Shown here piece after piece: positions 31,119 to 42,744 of a DNA stretch of 64,000 bases. The position numbers and the translations under genes are program-made. The DNA lies in contig OX578286.1 of assembly GCA_951217055.1 (NCBI GenBank), positions 1,743,508-1,807,507 of the forward strand, written 5' to 3'. Below the pieces are notes generated by a model. It saw only the letters and a list, made by a program, of their open reading frames with translations, was not told the origin of the DNA and did not search any database. Position 1 is the first letter of the stretch; every line of letters begins with the position of its first letter. Source of the stretch: Gerris lacustris. Its lineage: Eukaryota; Arthropoda; Insecta; Hemiptera; Gerridae.

Positions 31119-33396
31119 CATTGGTTCCCAAAGTTGGGGGCGCGCCCCCCAAGGGAGGCGTAATGACAAGTCAAGGGAGGCGTAATGACAAGTCAAGGGA
31201 GGCGTGGGACATCGAGATAGCTTTGCCGACTGAACGTCTAATGTAAAAAATCTTTTTCAGCACTTGTTGCAATAAAAACAAAGTATCGGGGCAATCTTGA
31301 TGTTGCTAATGATTTTTGTTGTGCACTTTCTAAAGCTCATCCAAGACTAGGGACTCTTGTCTCTTTTCACAAGTGTTATATATTTTTGTAATCTACTCTT
31401 CAATACCTTTAATTTGATACCTCACACAAAATTTAAAAAAATATTTTTTCCCCGTGACAGCAATTAGCCGCCATCTTGGACTCCCAGTTAATCCGACCAA
31501 GTTGCTATTCTTATTTTTTCTTTGGCCCATCAGATCGCACATTTTTCATATTTTTAGTAACAGCGGAAATATAGTTTTAGGGGGGGGGGGGGGGGAGACA
31601 CACAAAATTTTGATGATTTTTGACAAAATGGCGCCAAAAATTAAACACTTTCCCTAAGTGGTATATATTTTTGTAATCTACTCTTCATTACCTGTCACTT
31701 GATACCCCACACAAAAAAAATATTTCTTTTCGAATGACGTGAGTTATCCGCCATTTTGGATTTGAACAGCTGATAATTCTGAGTTCGCTATATTTTTCCT
31801 GTGTGCGCGTCAAAACAATCTTTATTATTGGATAGTTTCATGTTTTTATCTCTTTTTATTCAAAAGTTATTGGAACCGCACAGAGTGACAGACAGACAAA
31901 CGCAGGAGCGAAACTATAAGGGTTTCTTTTTTTGGTTTTACCAACGAAACCCTAAAAAAAGGCAAGCTCATCCATCTCACTGATATATCTTGTCTCTTAC
32001 TTGTTCTGTTTAAATTGCAACTTGTAATGTTATAAAAAATTGTAATAAAAATAATTGTATGGTTATTCAATGTAATACTTGTTTCTTTCATTTTTTTCAA
32101 TACCACATAAAATTGTGAAAGGGGGGGGGGAAGTTTTATTCTTGACTATAGAGATGATTAGTGTGACGTCACGAAAGCTTTCGAAAATTTAACTCAGTGT
32201 TTGTTATGTTCCTTTTTCTTATCACCTCTTATCAAACCCTTGTAAAATGAATGGGAGAATTTTCTCAACTTTTTAAATAATTAATTATTAAATTATTATT
32301 AATTTATAAGAGTTTTCACCCTTTGAACATTATTGTACCAAGTCTTTTTTAACGAGTGTAACAAAGAAAACATTAAAAACTTTCGTTTCAGTTATTTAAA
32401 ATGAGTATTTGTGTGAAGGGTCATATCATGGAAAAAGCTATTTGAGTTATTAATCTTTATACTTGATTTTTTGTATTTCCTGGTGCCATAAAAATTCACA
32501 GGGTGTGTTCGTGTTCATATTGTGTGTCCGAAAATAAATTTTCCTCAAGTTTTGAAACTCAATGAAGTATACTCAGGATACAGGACTTGTAGAAAGATAG
32601 TGATACTTAATCTGCCAGGTAATAAAAGATTATTTGCTAATAATATTTTGTTCCTGGTTACTTACAATGTGCATTATATTTCTCTGATGTTGGAACATAA
32701 TATCTACTGTAAAATAGATCAGTGATCAGCATAGGAAAAAGACGTTGATGACGAGACAAAGACCAGACTGTTTTATTTATTTATTTATTTGTTTATTTAT
32801 AATAACGAGTATGATAATTTAAGATATGAGTGCGTCGCATGTATACTTGTTTAAAATTTTGATTAAAAACTAATTTAATACATTAATTTAATATTACTTA
32901 ATTACTCTGACATACTTTTACAAAGAATAGCTTTGTCCTCCGAAAAAAATTAAGTATAGATAAAATTTTCATAACGCGCGAGGAGGTGGAAGACATAATA
33001 TACAAACTAAAATAGAAAAACCATTTAAAAAATAAACAATAAATAAGAACGGACCCGAACGGTATCAATACATAAAACACACTCACAATAATACTTTTTT
33101 AAACCACTAGAACGGCAATTTTTAATGTTTTCTTATCTTACATTGTTAAAATAGACTTAGTATAATAACGTTCAAAGGTTGAAAAGTCTTATAAATTAAT
33201 AATAATTTAATAATTAATTATTTAAAAAGTTGAGAAAATTCTCCCATTCATTTTACATGGGATTGATAACAAATGATAAGGAAAAGGAACATAACAAACC
33301 GAATCGAATAAATTATCGAAAGCTTACGCCATCTTGTGACGTCATTACTAATCATCTCTATAGGGGGCGTGGTAAAAAATACTTTGGGAACCACTG
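31119..33396. mobile_element. hAT-like non-autonomous element with nested MITE
   Basis: CATTGGTTCCCAAAGTTGGG on the left mirrors ACTTTGGGAACCACTG on the right. An 8-bp duplication (CTCTAAGG at 31111-31118, CTCTACGG at 33397-33404; one mismatch) supports hAT. Without the nested 1.2-kb MITE it is about 1.07 kb. It contains GCCGCCATCTTGGA and CCGCCATTTTGGA phrases and a G15 tract. Confidence 0.85.
32149..33360. mobile_element. TA-flanked foldback MITE, copy 2 (1212 bp, inverted)
   Basis: Same family as 14768-15971 in the opposite orientation; flanking TA at 32147-32148 and 33361-33362. It is inserted inside the hAT-like element 31119-33396. Confidence 0.88.
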
Positions 33397-33404
33397 CTCT
33401 ACGG

Positions 33405-34150
33405 ACTCCAAAAATTCCAAGCCAGAAAACTGTTTCAGACATAGGGGAACATTTTGCGTCCCATGCATGCCTTTCGTTAATTTTTTGTGATATCTTATCT
33501 TAAAAGCTATTTTAATGAAATTTTTATGGTATGTCATTATTTGCCAGGTTATAGCATTGCTGGTCACATATAAATTGCAATATTCTGCACCTATTCGTTT
33601 CTCTTCCAAATGCGCTCACACATACATTTATTTACACCTATATCTTAAAAAATACGCATCTGATTTTAGTGTAATTTGAATTGTTTGTTTAACGTAGTCA
33701 GCAGATAAATCTAGATTAATTTCAAACATCAGTGCACTTGAAATGTTGCTAGATTGATACTTTAATTAATGTAAGAATAGTGTTTCAATTAGTGCATAAC
33801 GGTTCCTCGTGTCCTATTTCGTAAACTTTAATGATTTTATGCTTTTACAACCTTTTATTTGTCAAAATTGGTTTGCTTTTTTACATGTTGTTAAGATATG
33901 TACTAGGTAATTAATTGGGACATTTTCGTAGTGTATTACCCTTTAATCTAATTTATTCTTCAGTCTTTCTTAGGTCTATAGGGTATTAATAATACATGTT
34001 ATTGCTACTCCATGCTATATTTCACCTCCTTTGAGGCATCTTCAGGCCTAAAAGAAGATTTTAAATTTATTTATCTACATCATCATTCACATTAACAAAT
34101 ATTTTCATACACACTTTGTATTATTACTTCAATCCAACATAATTTAACAT
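33405..34150. other. Intergenic, nothing recognised
   Basis: AT-rich DNA. CATGTACTATTTCGTATACT (31010) has a partial echo near 33810, so pieces of an older repeat may flank the hAT-like insertion. No coding segment. Confidence 0.3.
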
Positions 34151-34154
34151 ATAA

Positions 34155-34521
34155 TTTTGATTTAAATCAAATTATAATTATTATTAACTACGGGAAACAG
34201 ACAGTGAAAAATACACTCCAGCGCCGGGATTTGAACCACGGGCCTCTATATTTCCAGTATAGCACTCTTCCATCTAAGCTACGCAGGAGAATGATTTTTC
34301 ACTACCGTAATCGATAACTAGTCCCGAATCCAAGCTTTCAATATTCATAAACATTTAGACAGTCAATATTTATGACATTAGAACTAAACCAAGAATTAAC
34401 GCTTATAATTATAAAGTACTCAATTAGTACCTGTACCTTGTACAATCAATTCGAAATTCAATTTTTAAGTTTTTGGTAGTTTTCATACTACGGAAAGTTA
34501 AATTTTAATTTAAATCACATT
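34155..34521 (-). repeat. tRNA-containing repeat, left of the LINE
   Basis: Minus-strand copy of the 24.8-25.1 kb repeat. Bases 34230-34302 read as TCCTGCG...CGCTGGA with a perfect CTATA-CTGGAAA-TATAG anticodon arm (anticodon GGA) and TTCAAAT T loop: a better cloverleaf than the copy at 24958, again without a long variable arm. Its outer arm (34470-34521) is the target into which the LINE inserted. Confidence 0.7.
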
Positions 34522-34909
34522 GAGTCCGATCGTAGACACTGCCACGTGCACATCGCTCTTGTTTTACATCGTGTTTTCACGTAGTTCTATCGCAAATTTC
34601 TGTTTAATTTTTGGCATAGTAGTTCATTTTATTTTTTTCAATAATGTAGTGTAATTTTATTTTCGTTTTAAAGAATATTTTATCATTTTCAAAGTTGTTT
34701 TTTTTCTTTCTTTTAATTGAGAGTCAGTAGCGTGAGAAGAGTGGGGGAGGTCTCCCCAGCCGGACTCCGGCTTGTTTATTTACAAACCGCCGATATCTCA
34801 ACTCTTTTACAGCTACGATAAAAACGGTAAATCATATTTGTTTACTAACAATTTGCCTAGAGATTTAATTCCTAGGCTTTATTTTTATTTTTATTTATCG
34901 TTCTACTCA

Positions 34910-36289
34910 ATGTCGGAAGTTGATACCGACATGGACGCAAGTGAACATATCACTGATTCTGAAAGAGGAGACTTAGAATCTTTAATTTCAGACACTGATT
35001 TTCAATCTCCTCGAATGAGAACGAGAGAAAAAAGTAGGCAAAAACAAGCAACAAAACGCACTCGCTCGGTAACTAAATCCCCACCGAATAAAAAGGAAAA
35101 AAGTAACGCTTCTAACAATGAGACAAGTACAACTAATCAAGTTTCCGCCTCTACTGCCTTACCAGGTTCAAACAATTGTCAATCCACATTTTTCACGACA
35201 AACCCATATTCGACGTTAGCAACTGAAGATACCTCTGATAAACAAAATGAGACCGACAAAAGCTTTAAGCCTCCTCCCATCTATGTTAAACAGGTAGCAA
35301 ACTTCCTCGAGTTATGCAAGAAGTTAGAGGAAACGGTAGGGAAAGACACTTTCACATGTAAAAACAGAACTTCAGACACCATCTTTAACTTCAAAACTCC
35401 AGCTTTTTTTCGGACTGCCGTAAACTTTTTTGAAAAAATTGGAGCTCCGTTTCATACTTACCAAATGAAGGAAGATAAAGCCTTTAGGGTAGTTCTTCGT
35501 AACTTGCACCCATCTACCCCCACCACAGAGATTCAACAGGAACTTGAAGAAAAGGGCTTTTCAGTTCGTAATGTAGCAAATATAAAACAGAAAGGTACAA
35601 AAACTTCTCTTCCACTATTCTTTGTAGATCTTAATCCTAATATTAAGAATAAAGAAATATTTAATGTCCAATTTATTGCATACTCTAAGATATCAGTAGA
35701 GGAACCCCATATCAGGAAAGATATTGTACAGTGCGTACGGTGTCAAAATTACGGACATTCAAAAAAATATTGCCACTACTTGCCGCGCTGCGTTAAATGC
35801 GCAGGAAATCATGCGCCACAGGACTGTCCCCGCCCTCGCACCGAACCCTGTATCTGTGCCTTATGTGGTTGTGACCACCCAGCTAACTATAAAGGTTGCT
35901 CAAAATATAAAGAACTCCAGGATAAACGTAGTAAACCTAGGTTTCCACTTCGTCAAAATATGTCAGGTGAAACAAGAAATATTACTCCAGTGAATTCGAC
36001 CTCTCCAGTAAGCAGTGATCCACAGACTTTTCCGCCACTCCAAGAGCCCTCTCAACAGGACACCACCTCCACACCATCAGGACAGACTCCAAGAACTTTC
36101 TCCAATGTAGTCCGGGGCCAAAGGTCAAATAATTCTCAGGTACCACCTCCCTCCTCAGTAAATGACCTCTCAGCACTATTTTCTTCCTTCTCTAATCTGT
36201 TTACCCAATTAAAAACCCTTTTAACTCCTATTATACCCATCCTTCAAACTATAATATCTAGTTTTATTCCCGCTTTATTTACAAAATGA
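34910..36289 (+). CDS. LINE ORF1, Gag-like nucleic-acid-binding protein
   Basis: The product would coat the retrotransposon RNA. The best start is the ATG at 34910 (MSEVDTDMDASEHITDSERG), giving 459 residues; the frame is open further upstream but without an ATG. The order is an acidic/basic serine-rich head, an RRM-like PRE_C2HC region (about residues 190-290: FRVVLRNLHPSTPTTEIQQE), then three zinc knuckles: CVRCQNYGHSKKYC, CVKCAGNHAPQDC, and CALCGCDHPANYKGC. A proline/serine/threonine-rich tail follows. This layout is typical of Jockey-clade Gag. Its TGA overlaps the ORF2 ATG as ATGA, suggesting coupled termination and reinitiation. Confidence 0.88.
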   Translation: MSEVDTDMDASEHITDSERGDLESLISDTDFQSPRMRTREKSRQKQATKRTRSVTKSPPNKKEKSNASNNETSTTNQVSASTALPGSNNCQSTFFTTNPYSTLATEDTSDKQNETDKSFKPPPIYVKQVANFLELCKKLEETVGKDTFTCKNRTSDTIFNFKTPAFFRTAVNFFEKIGAPFHTYQMKEDKAFRVVLRNLHPSTPTTEIQQELEEKGFSVRNVANIKQKGTKTSLPLFFVDLNPNIKNKEIFNVQFIAYSKISVEEPHIRKDIVQCVRCQNYGHSKKYCHYLPRCVKCAGNHAPQDCPRPRTEPCICALCGCDHPANYKGCSKYKELQDKRSKPRFPLRQNMSGETRNITPVNSTSPVSSDPQTFPPLQEPSQQDTTSTPSGQTPRTFSNVVRGQRSNNSQVPPPSSVNDLSALFSSFSNLFTQLKTLLTPIIPILQTIISSFIPALFTK

Positions 36290-38649
36290 ACCATTCACCA
36301 AATTTTCTTTCTATTCTTTTGTGGAATGCTGATGGATTGAATTCGACTCTTCACAGGGATGAACTTGACTTACTACTACATGACCGTCGAATTGACGTAG
36401 CACTTATTACCGAGACTCATTTAACCTCAAGATCTAATTTATTTATTACCGACTACACAACTTATAGGACCGATCACCCGGATGAGACTGCACACGGAGG
36501 TACCGCAATCTTGATAAGAAATTCGATATCACATACACTCATTCCTTCTGTTCCTTCAGAATACCTTATGTCTACAGCTGTAAAACTTAACACTACTTCC
36601 TTTGACTTTACACTTGCTTCTGTCTACTGCCCCCCTAATAAGCAAATCTCTCAAGCTCAGTTCTCCTCCTTCTTTTCCACTCTCGGCCCTAAATTCCTTT
36701 CAGGTGGCGACTACAACGCGAAGCATCCTCAGTTTGGTTGTAGAGTGATAAACCGTCGAGGTCCCGTTCTGCTCAACACTTTATCCTCATCCCAATTTTC
36801 TATCCTAGCTCCTGCTCAGTACACTTATTTTCCCTATGATCCATCTAAGTTACCAGATTTATTAGATTATTTTATCTCCTCTAATATTTCCCATATACAT
36901 TCCCAAATTTCAGTTCTAGATGACTTATCCTCAGACCACTGTCCTGTACTCCTTACCCTTAATATTCAACCTTTCCCTAAACCCAAAAAACCTTCTCTTA
37001 TACAAGGACCTATTGACTGGGACAAATTTCAATCCTTATTAGACAACTCAATTGACCTGAAAACTTCTCTCAAAACTTCAAGACAGATTGATGAAGCTGT
37101 AGACTCGTTTACAACTATCATACAACAGACTGTACGCGACGCAACTCTAACAATATCTGATAAAAAAGACAAACAGACGAACATACCGAACCATATAAAA
37201 TTACTACTTACAGAGAAACGCCGCGCTAGGTCTAGGTGGCACATGACTCGTTACCCTACAGACAAACGAACGTACAACAGACTTTGTAGACATCTAACAT
37301 CTATACTAGCTCAATTTAAGAGAGACAAGTTTAAGGAATATACAGAATTACTTACAACAAAAGACAAATCCTTATGGACAGCAACGAAAAGACTTTTAGA
37401 TTATAAAATAATATCCTCCCCCCTGCGTCAGATCGATGGTACTTGGACTAAGTCTGATCAGGATAAATCCAATTGTTTCGCCAAATACCTATCCTCTGTT
37501 TTCGTTCCACATCCAGATATTTATGATCCCGATAATTTAAATTTGATTGATAGCAACCTTGATATTCCTCTCCAGTTGACACCTCCCCCTCCTGCTTTCC
37601 ACCCATCTGATATTGTATACATTATTAAATCCCTTCCGAACAATAAAGCCCCTGGGCACGACCTAATAACAACAAACATCCTAAAACACCTTCCCAAAAA
37701 AGCTACTCTATTTCTTACATATATAATTAATGCAGTCCTTAGAACAACTTATTTTCCTTCCAAATGGAAAAAATCCTTAATAGTTATGATTCCCAAACCT
37801 TCAAAACCTCACCACCTACCCTCCTCCTATAGACCTATTAGTCTTTTACCTGTTTTTAGTAAAATCCTGGAAAAACTTATCCTCCGCAGAATGTATCCTA
37901 TCTTCAAATCCCAAAATATTCTTCCTAATCACCAATTTGGGTTTCGAGCAGAACACTCTACTATTCAACAATGTCACCGTGTTGTAGATGACATCTCATC
38001 CGCCCTTGAGAATAAGCAGTATGTCTCGGCAGCCTTTCTGGATGAAAGTCAGGCTTTCGATCGAGTTTGGCACCAAGGACTTCTGTGGAAACTCAAGGGA
38101 ATCCTACCCCCAACCTATTACCTTATCCTTCGCTCCTATCTGAGTGACAGGAATTTTGTAGTTCGACAGGGTTCCTGTCACTCCAATTCCTTTCCTATTC
38201 TGGCAGGTGTACCTCAAGGCAGCATTCTAGGTCCAATCTTATACTCTATTTATACAGCTGACATTCCAGAACATCCTTCCACATCCATATCCTCTTTTGC
38301 CGACGACAAAGCAGTCCTTTCCGTAAATCCAGATCCCAACCATGCCTCCGATTTTCTTCAAGAGCACCTTCAATCTATTGAGAACTGGTCCAAAAAATGG
38401 CGTATCAAGTTTAACAGAGACAAAAGTGTACATGTCACGTTTACTCTGCGAAGATCTACTTGTCCTCCAGTATATTTATATAATCATCCACTTCCAGTTT
38501 CGAATCAAGTGCGGTACTTAGGACTTCACCTAGACCGAAGACTCACCTGGAATTTACACACAAGACTAAAACGGACGGACATGAAAAGACGATACAAGAT
38601 TTTACTCAGACTTTTGGACAACAGATCTAATTTATCACTAACAAACTGA
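36286..38649 (+). CDS. LINE ORF2: AP endonuclease and reverse transcriptase, 787 codons
   Basis: The enzyme nicks target DNA and primes reverse transcription there. The N-terminal endonuclease shows LLWNADGLN, ITETHL, GGDYNAKHP and SDHCPVLL, holding the N, E, D/N and DH catalytic residues of the AP-endonuclease fold. The reverse transcriptase shows NNKAPGHD, SSYRPISLLP, HQFGFRAEHST, FLDESQAFDRVWH (catalytic D), GVPQGSILGP and SFADDKAVL (catalytic DD). All visible catalytic residues are present. The frame closes at TGA 38647-38649 (SLTN), well before the family's usual end. Confidence 0.92.
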   Translation: MNHSPNFLSILLWNADGLNSTLHRDELDLLLHDRRIDVALITETHLTSRSNLFITDYTTYRTDHPDETAHGGTAILIRNSISHTLIPSVPSEYLMSTAVKLNTTSFDFTLASVYCPPNKQISQAQFSSFFSTLGPKFLSGGDYNAKHPQFGCRVINRRGPVLLNTLSSSQFSILAPAQYTYFPYDPSKLPDLLDYFISSNISHIHSQISVLDDLSSDHCPVLLTLNIQPFPKPKKPSLIQGPIDWDKFQSLLDNSIDLKTSLKTSRQIDEAVDSFTTIIQQTVRDATLTISDKKDKQTNIPNHIKLLLTEKRRARSRWHMTRYPTDKRTYNRLCRHLTSILAQFKRDKFKEYTELLTTKDKSLWTATKRLLDYKIISSPLRQIDGTWTKSDQDKSNCFAKYLSSVFVPHPDIYDPDNLNLIDSNLDIPLQLTPPPPAFHPSDIVYIIKSLPNNKAPGHDLITTNILKHLPKKATLFLTYIINAVLRTTYFPSKWKKSLIVMIPKPSKPHHLPSSYRPISLLPVFSKILEKLILRRMYPIFKSQNILPNHQFGFRAEHSTIQQCHRVVDDISSALENKQYVSAAFLDESQAFDRVWHQGLLWKLKGILPPTYYLILRSYLSDRNFVVRQGSCHSNSFPILAGVPQGSILGPILYSIYTADIPEHPSTSISSFADDKAVLSVNPDPNHASDFLQEHLQSIENWSKKWRIKFNRDKSVHVTFTLRRSTCPPVYLYNHPLPVSNQVRYLGLHLDRRLTWNLHTRLKRTDMKRRYKILLRLLDNRSNLSLTN

Positions 38650-38984
38650 CCATCTATAATCTTATTATAAAACCTATTTGGACATACGGACTCGAACTGT
38701 GGGGATCGACCAAGCCATCAAATTCATATAAGATCCAATCGCTGCAATCCTTGATCCTACGAAAAATATGTAATGCTCCCTCCTACGTGGCCAACCGTAT
38801 AATACATAACGATCTAAATGTTCCCTATGTCCATACCCTAGCCTCATCTCGTTACAAGACCTTCCACACCAAGCTCGTCCACCATCCTAATCCTCTTGTC
38901 CAAAACCTATCCTCTCTTCATATCCCTGGCAATCCGAGGCGACGCCTAAAGAGAAAATGGCCCCGTGACCATCTAAGAGACTAA
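38650..38984 (+). pseudogene. LINE ORF2 C-terminal segment, displaced by a frameshift
   Basis: Directly after the ORF2 stop, another frame gives IYNLIIKPIWTYGLELWGST, and further on SLQSLILRKICNAPSYVANR and GNPRRRLKRKWPRDHLRD. This is colinear with the C-terminus of the related fragment at 27624-28046, so an indel at about 38637-38649 split one ORF. Confidence 0.88.
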
Positions 38985-39154
38985 TATTATTGTAATCCAA
39001 ATTATTGGAGTACCACCACTGGGTGGAATCTCTTAATCTGTGATGTAACTGTGCTGTATATACCTTATGTGAACAAGCTGCTTGTTATAATTAATTTTTA
39101 TAGTTGTAGCTAAATAATAAACGATAAAAAAAAAAAAAAAAAAAAAATCACATT

Positions 39155-39335
39155 ATAATTATTATTAACTACGGGAATATATACTGGAAATATAGAGGCC
39201 CGTGGTTCAAATCCCGGCGCTGGAGTGTATTTTTCACTGTCTGTTTCCCGTAGTTAATAATAATTATAATTTGATTTAAATTAAAATTTAACTTTCCGTA
39301 GTATGAAAACTACCAAAAACTTAAAAATTGCATAT
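39155..39335 (+). repeat. tRNA-containing foldback repeat, right of the LINE
   Basis: This continues the repeat interrupted by the LINE. It has a partial tRNA (anticodon stem onwards: ACTGGAAATATAGAGGCCC, GGTTCAAATCC) and the outward arm (CCCGTAGTTAATAATAATTA ... CTTTCCGTAGTATGAAAACT). With 34470-34521 it forms a palindromic element around the partial tRNA. Confidence 0.7.
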
Positions 39336-40977
39336 AATTTTGTGACTTAACTTATACCATAATTATATATATCACTATACACTAACCTTTATTCGATCCT
39401 TCTATTATATTAAAATATACTGCAGTGTATCAAAATAGGGGCTTATTATAAACTCTATATTTTAATTTTAGTTTGAAAATTAGTAAAATTATAAAAAATT
39501 TAAATAACTAAATAATTATGTACAATGAGTTGAAGTCTTATTTAAAAGTTTGTAACATGAATGGTGCTTTGCCAATTGATGGATTTAGGAACAAGGTATT
39601 GCACAATTAGTAATAGATGATGACGTCACTAATTTAATATTTAATTTAATTTAAAGGTGTAATTTGTGCGTATAATTAAATGAATGAAATTCTGATAAAT
39701 TTCATAATTTGTTATTTTATGAATCCTAAAATTTAATTAGAAAATTTGAGAAGTTGTTTGTAAAAATAATTATTAATTTTATTTTTTCAATGTGTTAAGT
39801 TAGAACTGATGAGATAAGGAGTACGCCATCTTTCTTTTTAAAACGCATGTAGGACATACGTTGCTGAAACTTTGTCGAGAGTAGACGTGAGCACGTATCC
39901 CCTTAAGCAGGGTAATGCCATGGACATGTGTCCAAATTTAAAAAAATTATGTAGTTTTAATTTCATATTTTCTCAGTTGAGAATTTCGTTGGTGCTGGAT
40001 GTGTAAATCCATGTCAAGTAATTTTAACTTCCTCTTTAAAAATTTCATCGCCTAGAGAAAATTTTATGCTGCCGAAAATTTCGTAAGTTTTAAAAAATTT
40101 ATATAAAACTATTTTATGTGTTAAAGTTTAGCAAAAGCTAATATTGGATTATAGGGCACTTATAAGTACTTGAGAAATTTCTCAAGGTATATTTCTTCGC
40201 ACGAACACGAGGAGCTGGGTGTGATCTACAGGTGCAAGTCGTCGAGTTAAATTCTGGGAACGCCTAGTTGCGGACAGCTGTTGCACGAGAGATCTTCAAT
40301 TAGCCAGGAAGACGGATTCTGGAAACGCCGCACTAAGACGCTAGAGACCATCTAGTAAAACACAAGTCTTCTAGACTCAGCTTCACTAGCATCAATCTAC
40401 TTTGCATCACCTTCGTAAAAGTCTACAGTATCGCAAGTAGAAAAGATATATATTTGTATAAAAAATACACATAAAAAATTTAAGGCACTTCATAAAATAG
40501 AACTTATAGTGACGCTAAGGTAGTTTGAGGTTAAAGTACCTCGTGCCTGTGATTAAGTTATTTCCATCATTTTAATTTGGAATTATTTAATGATCTCTAG
40601 AAATAAGATAGGAAAAAGGATTCATAAAAAAAAATCAGAACTCATGTAATATAAGTAAATTTTGATAAGCATTTTAATATAGTAAGTTTCATAGAAGACT
40701 CAGAAGTTCATCTGAACAGGTTAAAACTCCTTCTTTAAAAAATAAAAAGAATTTTATTTGTAATACACTGTATAAAAAAAGAAAGTAAGTCCTAATTGCT
40801 CTATCTGATAAAAGATATAAAAAAGATTTTATGCTGCTTGTTATTTTCTTATTTTAATAAAAGTGACTTGATCATTTTATATGTTTGATTTGTTTTATTA
40901 TATTTAATTTTGGCTTGATACGTGTACACCCTATTAATTAATCGCCACGGACGGTGACGATAGATCTTAGTATACCC
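39336..40977. other. Intergenic, no gene recognised
   Basis: AT-rich except for a more balanced stretch at about 40180-40430. That stretch holds no open frame, tRNA-like fold or terminal repeats that I can identify. Confidence 0.35.
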
Positions 40978-41555
40978 TATATTATTTGTGTATTTTTTGT
41001 TATCTATATTAACGAGTATAATAATATAAGATATGAGTGCCTCGCATTTATACTTGTTTAAATTTTGATTAAAAAACTAATTTAATATTACTTAAGTACT
41101 CTCTCATACTTTTACGAAGAATAGCTTTGTCCTCCGAAAAAAATGAAGTATAAATGAAATTTTCATAACGCTCGAGAAGGTGGAAGACATAATATACAAA
41201 CTAAAATAGAAAAACGATTTAAAAAATAAACAATAAATAAGAACGGACCCGGACGGTATCACCAGAATAAAACACACTCACAATAATACTTTTTTAAACC
41301 ACTAGAACGGCAATTTTTAATGTTTTCTTATCTTACATTGTTAAAATAGACTTAGTATAATAACGTTCAAAGGTTGAAAAGTCTTATAAATTAATAATAA
41401 TTTAATAATTAATTATTTAAAAAGTTGAGAAAATTCTCCCATTCATTTTACATGGGATTGATAACAGGTGATAAGGAAAAGGAACATAACAAACCGAATC
41501 GAATAAATTATCGAAAGCTTACGCCATCTTGTGACGTCATTACTAATCATCTCTA
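40978..41555. mobile_element. TA-flanked foldback MITE, copy 3 (half only)
   Basis: Only one arm and part of the interior remain; the intact end is CTAATCATCTCTA followed by TA at 41556. The left side breaks off at about 40978. Confidence 0.8.
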
Positions 41556-41886
41556 TAATATAATACATGAATGAGAAAAAGAATACAAGTCTACTCCATG
41601 GCCATGGCCGTCTGGAGGAGAGTTGCTAACAAATTTTATTTTAAAAGTTCATTTTTATACATACATACAAGAAAAAGATAACAATATATTTAATAACATT
41701 TAACAGTAAAAAAATAAATTTTTAGATAACATTTATTAATTTAATATTGTGGCGGCTGATAAAAAAATATACCTCGTACTACTAGTGAGGACAAGGCTGC
41801 TAACATTTTGGTTGGTAAAGTTCATTTATACATGCGTAAAGTAAAAGATAACAATATATTAAATAACATTTTATAATAAATATTTG

Positions 41887-42500
41887 ATAACATTAGTTAT
41901 TTACGCACCTAGGGAGTAAAGTAAGCCATTATTCCCTGAGCGAAAAAGTTGGTTCTTGAGGTGAAGCCGAAGGAACCATGGTCCCTAAATCCCCAGGCGA
42001 AGCCGAGGCAATTAGACTCTTTAATTCCCAAGGCGCAGCCGAGGGAATAACTCTCCGAGGGGAATAATGGCACTTTACTCACGAGGTACATACAATATTT
42101 TATCTCCAGTAGGAAGAAAATACACATTTTCGTCCATTGCACAGTTTTTATTTATTATTTTAATAAATAACAATAATTATTAGCACTTTTAATAGCAGAT
42201 ATAAGAGATTCAATATTAAAAACAAATAAGAATTGGAATTAAACTCAAATAGAAGGTTATTTAGATGCAGGTTATAATGTTGTAAACAAAGATAAAAATG
42301 GTCAAAAAAGCGCAGTGCCGCAAACCTGATTTCAAAAACTTCATTACATTAGCCATACATTTTCTACTATTTATAAAATAATTAGGTTGCAATCTTTACT
42401 TTTTTGCCCTACTTTTTGAGTTCAGGGATGAAAAGACCTGTTTTAGTCCCTCTAAACTAATTCAAAATCATAACTTTTTTTCCCTACTGGAGATAAACTA
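41887..42500. repeat. ~620-bp dispersed repeat (copy 2)
   Basis: The counterpart of 10123-10762, with an extra ~60-base CGAAGCCGAGG-type segment near 41990-42060. TATCTCCAGT near 42100 is inverted near 42488. Confidence 0.75.
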
Positions 42501-42744
42501 AATTTTTAGATTGCATTTATTGATTTACTAATATGGTGGCAGATCAGAAAAATATACCTAGTACGTTATACCTTGTTTCGTTAAAACAAATCCTTTACCC
42601 CTTAAAATTCACCCCTTGTTTATTATAAAGGGATGATTCTTTTTCTTTTAATGCTTTTTGTTAAATTAATTTTTTATTAAGTTATACTGGTGAGGACAAG
42701 CCCCTATTTTAAGTCTGAATGTGTAATCAATTTTGAGTTTATCA

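Larger units (their letters stand above)
34522..39144 (+). mobile_element. Jockey-clade non-LTR retrotransposon, nearly full length
   Basis: The element has a 5' UTR, ORF1 (34910-36289), overlapping ORF2 (36286-38649, continuing in another frame to 38984), a 3' UTR and a poly(A) tail ending near 39144. It is flanked by a 10-bp target-site duplication, AAATCACATT, at 34512-34521 and 39145-39154. The target lies in a tRNA-containing foldback repeat whose two halves can be read on either side. A single frameshift near 38637-38649 is the only obvious damage. The element is therefore young, but its ORF2 product would lack the last ~110 residues. A 5'-truncated relative lies at 27426-28180. Confidence 0.93.
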
